Shown here: piece after piece, positions 6,475 through 9,878 of the stretch
How the letters are laid out: each line of letters starts with the position of its first letter
Position numbering within the stretch: position 1 is the stretch's first letter
Assembly: GCA_948902155.1 (NCBI GenBank)
Contig: CAQVQZ010000071.1
Coordinates: 1 to 9,878, forward strand
Direction of reading: 5' to 3'
DNA length: 9,878 nt
DNA from: an uncultured Oscillibacter sp.
Lineage (GTDB): Bacteria > Bacillota_A > Clostridia > Oscillospirales > Oscillospiraceae
Notes under the pieces: generated by a model
Told to the model about the DNA's origin: nothing
Databases searched by the model: none
The model's input: the letters and a program-made list of their open reading frames with translations, nothing else
Position numbers and translations under genes: made by a program

Positions 6475-7185
6475 ATGCTGACACCGCAGGAGGTTTCCGC
6501 CCGCTCCTTCACCAAGATGGTGATGGGCGGCTACAACATGACCATGGTGGACGAGTTCCTGGACGAGCTCACCGACGACTACACGTCCCTCTACAAGGAA
6601 AACGCCTCGCTGAAGGCCAAGCTGAAGGTTTTGGTGGAGAAGGTGGAGGAGTACCGCGCCACGGAGGAGTCCATGCGGGCGACCCTGCTGACCGCCCAGC
6701 GGATGGCGGACTCCCTCGTCAAGGAGGCGGAGGCCAAGCGGGACGACATTCTCAAACAGGCGGAGTCCGCCGCCAGGGAGAAGCTGGACGGCTTCCGCAA
6801 GGAGGCGGAGGATTCCGACCGCCGCCTCCGCCGGGGCCAGGAGGAGATGCAGCGCTTCATCGCCCAGAGCCGGGAGCTGTGCCTCAAGCAGATCGAATTT
6901 CTGGAGCACCTGCCGGACGCGGAACTGGACCCCCCGGGAGAAATTCCCGTGTCGGAGATCGAGGAGAACGTCCTGGCTGCCGAGGCCGCCGAAACCGCCG
7001 CTGCGGCGGAGCCCCCCGCGGAAGAGCCCGCCGCTCCCGCAGCCCCTGCATCCCCGTCCCCTGCGGCGGAGGAGATTCTGGACGCCCTGGACGCGGCGGA
7101 ACCGGCGGAGGACCTCACCGCCACCCGCCGGGTGAACATCAACGAGCTGAAGTTCGGCCCCAATTACCGGAGCGAGGCGGACTGA
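6475..7185 (+). CDS. divIVA: DivIVA-family septum/pole protein
   Basis: DivIVA proteins bind negatively curved membrane at septa and poles and recruit division, sporulation or wall-synthesis partners. The N-terminus (LTPQEVSARSFTKMVMGGY, then VDEFLDEL) matches the conserved lipid-binding head. The exposed loop that is SFRGY in Bacillus subtilis is MVMGGY here, hydrophobic but without the arginine. A long coiled coil covers about 25-145. A low-complexity Ala/Pro/Glu linker spans about 150-215, and the protein ends in a basic, ordered-looking tail with RRVNINELKFGPNYRS (218-233). The total length of 236 residues is longer than the 164 I recall for B. subtilis, mainly because of linker and tail. 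GGGGAGG at 6458-6464 precedes the ATG by 10 bases. Only 27 bases separate it from the HAD gene, so those two are probably cotranscribed. Confidence 0.93.
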   Translation: MLTPQEVSARSFTKMVMGGYNMTMVDEFLDELTDDYTSLYKENASLKAKLKVLVEKVEEYRATEESMRATLLTAQRMADSLVKEAEAKRDDILKQAESAAREKLDGFRKEAEDSDRRLRRGQEEMQRFIAQSRELCLKQIEFLEHLPDAELDPPGEIPVSEIEENVLAAEAAETAAAAEPPAEEPAAPAAPASPSPAAEEILDALDAAEPAEDLTATRRVNINELKFGPNYRSEAD

Positions 7186-7212
7186 CCGCCCCTTTGGAGG
7201 AGGGAGACGCCC

Positions 7213-8094
7213 ATGACCGGCCAGCGGCCCATCATCGCCTTTCTGTACGACTTTGACAAGACCCTCTGCACCACGGACATGCAGAATTACGCCTTTATCC
7301 CCAGCCTGGGGATGACCCCGGCGGAGTTCTGGGCGGAGGCCAACGGCTTTGGACGCCGAAACCGCATCGACGGCGTTCTGGCCTATATGTACATCATGCT
7401 CCGGGAAGCGGAGCGGAAAAACCTGCCCTTCACCCGCCGGGACCTGGTGGAAAAGGGCCGTGGCATCGAGCTGTTCCCCGGCGTCCAGGACTGGTTCGGA
7501 AGGATCAACGCCTTCGGCGCGGAGCAGGGGGTCCAGGTGGAGCACTACGTCATCTCCTCCGGCCTGCGGGAGATCATTGAGGGCTCCTCCATCAGCGGAG
7601 CCTTCAAAGAGATCTACGCCAGCGAGTTTTACTACGACGAGGCGGGCCGTCCCGTCTGGCCCAAGCTGGCGGTGAACTTCACGGCGAAGACCCAGTTTGT
7701 CTATCGAATCAATAAGGGGGTCCTGGACGTCTCCGACGACAAGACCCTCAACGACTCCATGCCCGACGACAGCAAGCGGGTGCCCTTCACCAACATGATC
7801 TACATGGGCGACGGCCTTTCAGACGTGCCCTGCATGAAGATGATGCGGGCCTACGGCGGTCAGGCCATCGCGGTGTACCAGTCCGCCAACCGGGCGGGTG
7901 TGGAGGAACTGCTGGCCCGGGGCCGAGTAGACTTCATCTTCCCGGCGGACTACCGGGAGGGGACGGGCCTGGACCTGACGGTAAAGAATATTATCCGCAA
8001 AATGTCCATAGCCGACCGCCTGTGGGAGGAGAACATCCATCAGCTCCGCCACATCGGCGAAGACATCCTGCCCGACCAAGTAGAGCTCTTTTGA
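7213..8094 (+). CDS. HAD-superfamily hydrolase (phosphoserine-phosphatase-like)
   Basis: A 293-residue cytoplasmic protein of the haloacid dehalogenase superfamily. Motif I is D13-F-D15-K-T-L, with D13 the predicted nucleophile and D15 the acid/base. Motif II is the Ser of VISSG (113-117). K159 in NFTAKT is a plausible motif III lysine. Motif IV is MGDGLSDVPC (198-207), with D200 and D204 as Mg2+ ligands. The DFDKTL and GDGxSDxP forms and the helical cap between motifs I and II place it nearest phosphoserine-phosphatase-like phosphatases; the substrate is unknown. Two overlapping ribosome sites, GGAGG (7196-7200) and GGGAG (7202-7206), precede the ATG. The gene follows divIVA closely and is closed by a strong terminator. 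The call of HAD phosphatase is firm; any link with DivIVA is only positional. Confidence 0.92.
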   Translation: MTGQRPIIAFLYDFDKTLCTTDMQNYAFIPSLGMTPAEFWAEANGFGRRNRIDGVLAYMYIMLREAERKNLPFTRRDLVEKGRGIELFPGVQDWFGRINAFGAEQGVQVEHYVISSGLREIIEGSSISGAFKEIYASEFYYDEAGRPVWPKLAVNFTAKTQFVYRINKGVLDVSDDKTLNDSMPDDSKRVPFTNMIYMGDGLSDVPCMKMMRAYGGQAIAVYQSANRAGVEELLARGRVDFIFPADYREGTGLDLTVKNIIRKMSIADRLWEENIHQLRHIGEDILPDQVELF

Positions 8095-8099
8095 AGCGC

Positions 8100-8129
8100 A
8101 AGGCCGCCCGCCCCGGGCGGTCCTTTTTT
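8100..8129 (+). terminator. Strong intrinsic terminator after the HAD gene
   Basis: CCGCCCG (8104-8110), loop CCC, CGGGCGG (8114-8120), then TCC and TTTTTT (8124-8129). The 7-bp perfect GC stem can be extended by AAGG/CCTT across one bulged T. It begins 5 bases after the HAD stop and should end the divIVA-HAD transcript. Confidence 0.92.
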
Positions 8130-8163
8130 CTCCCCCCGAATGGGGGGAGGGGGGGTGCCCCCT
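8130..8163. repeat. G/C-run hairpins directly after the terminator
   Basis: CTCCCCCC / GGGGGGAG with loop GAAT is a perfect 8-bp stem at 8130-8149. The second arm runs on into a G7 tract (8149-8155), which can pair with CCCCC at 8158-8162. The long G and C runs allow several competing folds. Confidence 0.75.
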
Positions 8164-8181
8164 ACCAAGGGGCGGGGGATT

Positions 8182-8211
8182 CAGCCATGAAGATGGCTGG
8201 TGCTTTGCACC
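8182..8211. repeat. Two abutting short hairpins
   Basis: CAGCCAT / ATGGCTG (8182-8188 and 8193-8199, loop GAAG) is a perfect 7-bp stem. It shares its last base with GGTGC / GCACC (8199-8203 and 8207-8211, loop TTT), a perfect 5-bp stem. They continue the chain of palindromes from the terminator. Confidence 0.65.
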
Positions 8212-8216
8212 CCCCA

Positions 8217-8280
8217 TTTTCTCTTTTTCTGGGCGCAGAAAAAGAGAAAACGGGCCGTGCACGGTCCAAAAGAGAAAAAG
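8217..8280. repeat. Perfect 15-bp inverted repeat plus a third copy of one arm
   Basis: TTTTCTCTTTTTCTG (8217-8231) and CAGAAAAAGAGAAAA (8236-8250) are exact reverse complements with loop GGCG. The 11-mer AAAAGAGAAAA of the right arm recurs at 8268-8278, after a perfect 10-base palindrome CCGTGCACGG (8255-8264). The left arm could therefore pair with either copy. The purine/pyrimidine asymmetry contrasts sharply with the GC-rich surroundings. Confidence 0.85.
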
Positions 8281-8430
8281 ACTCCAACGGGGGTTTGCGG
8301 AGGACGAGGGGCGCGGATTAGCAGGGATTTGGACAGGAAGGTTTGCACCCGCGGCGTGGTGCGGGCGGGGGTTTTGGTGGGCGTCGAATCGAGTTGCTTC
8401 TCTTTCCGCTGGCGCTGCCCTCAGCTATCT
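8281..8430. other. Gene-free stretch without a recognised element
   Basis: This completes the 336-base gap (8095-8430) between the HAD stop and the minus-strand gene's stop. Open frames here read as low-complexity translations without ribosome sites and are not believed. A weak CCCGC/GCGGG hairpin near 8347-8364 is the only structure seen. I see no terminator for the minus-strand gene with a proper U-run, and no tRNA. Confidence 0.5.
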
Positions 8431-8685
8431 CTATCCAAAATCGTGGCGGGAGCCTGCGCCGGTACCTAGGGATTCGTAGGCTTCTACAATCTTCTCAATT
8501 TTCTTGAAACACGTTGGGTCGTCCAGCGTGTCGTCGTCTAGAACGGTCCATATCTTTTCCAGGGTCTGAACGCTGGCTTCTTTCATCAGTGATTGCGCCA
8601 GGTTTCGCTCTTCTTCTTTGCTTAGACCTACCGCTGAACGGATGCTTTCCGAAAAATGGCGGGCTAATAATTCATAAAAATCCAT
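8431..8685 (-). CDS. Unrecognised 84-residue protein, divergent from XRE gene
   Basis: I do not recognise this family. The protein is predicted mostly helical and acidic: MDFYELLARHFSESIRS, a helix with KEEERNLAQSLMKEAS, then TLEKIWTVLDDDTLDDPTCF and KKIEKIVEAYESLG, ending in GSRHDFG. No signal peptide, membrane segment or catalytic motif is apparent. The start at 8685 is set by a strong ribosome site (TGGAGG on the minus strand, 8696-8691) 5 bases upstream; the frame is open for 20 more codons upstream, but those overlap the promoter. A near-consensus sigma-A promoter lies at 8745-8717. GC content is visibly lower than in the operons on both sides, suggesting acquisition or a different history. 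It is divergent from the XRE regulator gene, which may control it. The good promoter, ribosome site and natural-looking composition make it very likely a real gene. Confidence 0.8.
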   Translation of the reverse strand: MDFYELLARHFSESIRSAVGLSKEEERNLAQSLMKEASVQTLEKIWTVLDDDTLDDPTCFKKIEKIVEAYESLGTGAGSRHDFG

Positions 8686-8716
8686 AATGACCTCCAAAAT
8701 ACGTTTATGTGCCTTA

Positions 8717-8745
8717 ATTCTAATGGGGGGCCATGCTAAAGTCAA
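8717..8745 (-). promoter_or_regulatory. Sigma-A promoter for the 84-residue protein gene
   Basis: Read on the minus strand, -35 TTGACT (8745-8740), a 17-base spacer and -10 TAGAAT (8722-8717). Each box differs from consensus by one base and the spacing is ideal. Transcription would start near 8710, about 25 bases before the ATG at 8685. The promoter overlaps the longest possible form of the divergent XRE gene (start at 8733), which favours the later XRE start at 8778. Confidence 0.8.
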
Positions 8746-8777
8746 GAGAAATACATCATATTGACGTAGGATTTTTT

Positions 8778-9038
8778 ATGAAGAAGATTATCTACTATCA
8801 TCATAAAAATGTCATCCATGAGCGCCTTCGGTACTTTCGCAAGCAAAGGAAGCTTTCTCAGGAACAGCTGGCGGCTAGATTACAGACGATGAACATCAAC
8901 ATCGACCAGCAGGGACTCAGCAAAATTGAAAACAATTCTCGCATTGTGACCGACTATGAATTGGTTTGTCTTTGCCGCGCTCTGGGCGTGACGGAGCAGG
9001 AAATGCTGTCGGATTTTTATGAGCAGTACCCGGAATGA
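8778..9038 (+). CDS. Small XRE-family helix-turn-helix regulator
   Basis: An 86-residue protein that is essentially one XRE/Cro-C1 DNA-binding domain. ERLRYFRKQRKLSQEQLAARL (15-35) supplies helices 1 and 2, with the LSQEQLAxRL form typical of the family. NIDQQGLSKIENNSR (41-55) covers the recognition helix, followed by DYELVCLCRALGVTEQEML (59-77). No sensor or enzyme domain is attached. The start is uncertain. ATG 8778 has only AGG (8768-8770) 7 bases upstream, but it leaves the divergent promoter free and gives a normal N-terminus for such proteins. ATG 8733 would add 15 residues and has a poorly spaced G-run before it. GC content is lower than in the flanking operons, like the divergent gene. 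It probably regulates itself or its divergent neighbour; that is inference. A shared terminator follows. Confidence 0.87.
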   Translation: MKKIIYYHHKNVIHERLRYFRKQRKLSQEQLAARLQTMNINIDQQGLSKIENNSRIVTDYELVCLCRALGVTEQEMLSDFYEQYPE

Positions 9039-9044
9039 CCGTAA

Positions 9045-9072
9045 AAAAGCCCCGCCTCCCGGCGGGGCTTTT
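9045..9072. terminator. Bidirectional intrinsic terminator between XRE gene and ileS
   Basis: AAAAGCCCCGCC (9045-9056), loop TCCC, GGCGGGGCTTTT (9061-9072): a perfect 12-bp inverted repeat with an A-run on one side and T-run on the other. It can terminate the plus-strand XRE transcript and the convergent minus-strand ileS transcript. It lies 6 bases after the XRE stop and 7 bases beyond the ileS stop. Confidence 0.95.
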
Positions 9073-9079
9073 CGTTTTC

Positions 9080-9878
9080 TCAGAACTGGGGCAGGTTCGC
9101 TACGGCGGCGGCGCAGCGGGGGCACAAGGTCGGGTGCGCCGCGTTTTCACCTACCGTGGGCAGGACCTTCCAGCAGCGCTCGCACTTGCCGCCTTCGGCG
9201 CTGCGGACCTCCACGGCGGGCTCGCCGGTCCGGACTTCGGCCTGGGAGACGATGAGCAGGTCCGCCAGGCCGGCGCGCTCCGCCAGCCAGGCGTCCGCCT
9301 CGGGGACCGTGACGGTCACCGCCGCTTCCAGGCTCTTGCCGATCTTCTTCTCGCTCCGGGCGGTCTCCAGGGCGCTGTTCACCTTGTCCCGCAGGGACTC
9401 GATGGCGGACCAGCGCTCCATGGCGGCGGCGTCCAGGGCGTAGGCGGCGAAGGGCTGGTGCATGTCGTTGAAGAGGACGTTGCGGACGTCGTCTCCCTCC
9501 CGGTGGGGCATGGCCTGCCAGATCTCGTCGCAGGTAAAGCAGAGGATGGGGGCCATGATCCGGGTCATGGTGTCCAGGATCAGGAAGAGGGCGCTCTGGG
9601 CGCTGCGGCGGAGGGCCCCGTCCTTCTCGTCGCAGTACAGCCGGTCCTTGATGACGTCCAGGTAGAAGTTGGACATGTCCACCACGCAGAAGTCGTTGAC
9701 GGCGTGGGTGACCACCAGGAACTCGTACTCGTCATAGGCGGCGAAGCAGCGCTCCATCAGGGCGTTGAGCTTCGTCACGGCCCAGCGGTCCAGCTCCTCC
9801 ATATCGGCGGGGGCGGTGAGCTGGTTGGGGTCGAAGCCGTCCAGGTTGCCCAGGCAGTACCGGGCGGTGTTGCGGAAT
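9080..9878 (-). CDS. ileS: Isoleucyl-tRNA synthetase, C-terminal part
   Basis: IleRS charges tRNA-Ile with isoleucine. Only the last 265 residues are in the window; the catalytic Rossmann core and editing domain lie beyond 9878. The fragment opens with FRNTARYCLGNLDGFDP, the start of the class Ia anticodon-binding helical domain, and continues with DMSNFYLDVIKDRLY and CFTCDEIWQAMP, both typical of IleRS. The C-terminus holds the zinc module CERCWKV...LCPRC (the two CxxC pairs are encoded at 9184-9173 and 9124-9113), as in IleRS that ends in a zinc finger of the FPG/IleRS type. In many Firmicutes ileS follows divIVA on the same strand; here it is convergent and separated by the palindromes and the XRE pair. 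It shares a bidirectional terminator with the XRE gene. Confidence 0.96.
   Translation of the reverse strand, partial: FRNTARYCLGNLDGFDPNQLTAPADMEELDRWAVTKLNALMERCFAAYDEYEFLVVTHAVNDFCVVDMSNFYLDVIKDRLYCDEKDGALRRSAQSALFLILDTMTRIMAPILCFTCDEIWQAMPHREGDDVRNVLFNDMHQPFAAYALDAAAMERWSAIESLRDKVNSALETARSEKKIGKSLEAAVTVTVPEADAWLAERAGLADLLIVSQAEVRTGEPAVEVRSAEGGKCERCWKVLPTVGENAAHPTLCPRCAAAVANLPQF

Noticed and set aside
6223..7545. Minus-strand 440-codon open frame opposite divIVA and the palindrome array
   Set aside because: It lies antisense to divIVA and the HAD gene, reads through palindromic DNA, and shows only low-complexity translation.
8217..8280. CRISPR-like array
   Set aside because: There are only two direct copies of an 11-mer with one spacer and no cas genes; inverted pairing explains the pattern better.
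8281..8430. tRNA or tRNA fragment suggested by a CGAATCGA-like stretch
   Set aside because: No acceptor, D or anticodon stem could be matched around it on either strand.
8022..8469. Two overlapping plus-strand frames (8022-8321 and 8200-8469)
   Set aside because: They cross a strong terminator and hairpin array, lack ribosome sites and have no plausible protein composition.
8431..9038. Firm toxin-antitoxin call
   Set aside because: XRE proteins are often antitoxins, but the partner shows no toxin motif and the genes are divergent rather than in one operon.

Overview
This window looks like ordinary chromosome from a GC-rich, endospore-lineage Firmicute, most likely a gut clostridium of the Oscillospiraceae/Ruminococcaceae type. 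The reasons are a base composition that by eye is near two thirds G+C, SepF and DivIVA division proteins, an endonuclease-type MutL, strong AGGAGG-like ribosome sites, and intergenic DNA full of short GC-rich palindromes. The placement is inference; no rRNA or species marker is present.

Positions 1-6232 hold one tightly packed plus-strand gene train: mutL (5' end missing), a 64-residue DUF6440-type protein, a flavodoxin-fold NAD(P)H oxidoreductase, miaA, hfq, a membrane-anchored HlyD/membrane-fusion-like protein, yggS and sepF. The mutL-miaA-hfq order is an old conserved cluster (mismatch repair, tRNA A37 prenylation, RNA chaperone), here split by two small genes between mutL and miaA. The yggS-sepF-divIVA order is the conserved division cluster of Gram-positives. 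The usual ylmG (YggT) and ylmH (S4-domain) genes between sepF and divIVA are absent, and a 242-base array of palindromes lies there instead.

Positions 6475-8094 hold divIVA and a HAD-family phosphatase, probably cotranscribed, closed by a strong intrinsic terminator at 8100-8129. A 336-base gene-free stretch (8095-8430) follows, whose first 185 bases are a run of back-to-back hairpins, including a perfect 15-bp inverted repeat with a third matching copy downstream.

Positions 8431-9038 are clearly lower in GC: a divergent pair made of an unrecognised 84-residue protein (minus strand, with a near-consensus sigma-A promoter) and a small XRE-type helix-turn-helix regulator (plus strand). This looks like a later insertion. 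A perfect 12-bp bidirectional terminator at 9045-9072 separates the regulator from the convergent 3' end of ileS on the minus strand.

No CRISPR array, tRNA, rRNA, transposase or phage gene was seen. I did not find a convincing new multi-gene system. The least-explained parts are the two hairpin arrays, the divergent small-protein/XRE pair, and the orphan HlyD-like protein inside the repair/division operon.
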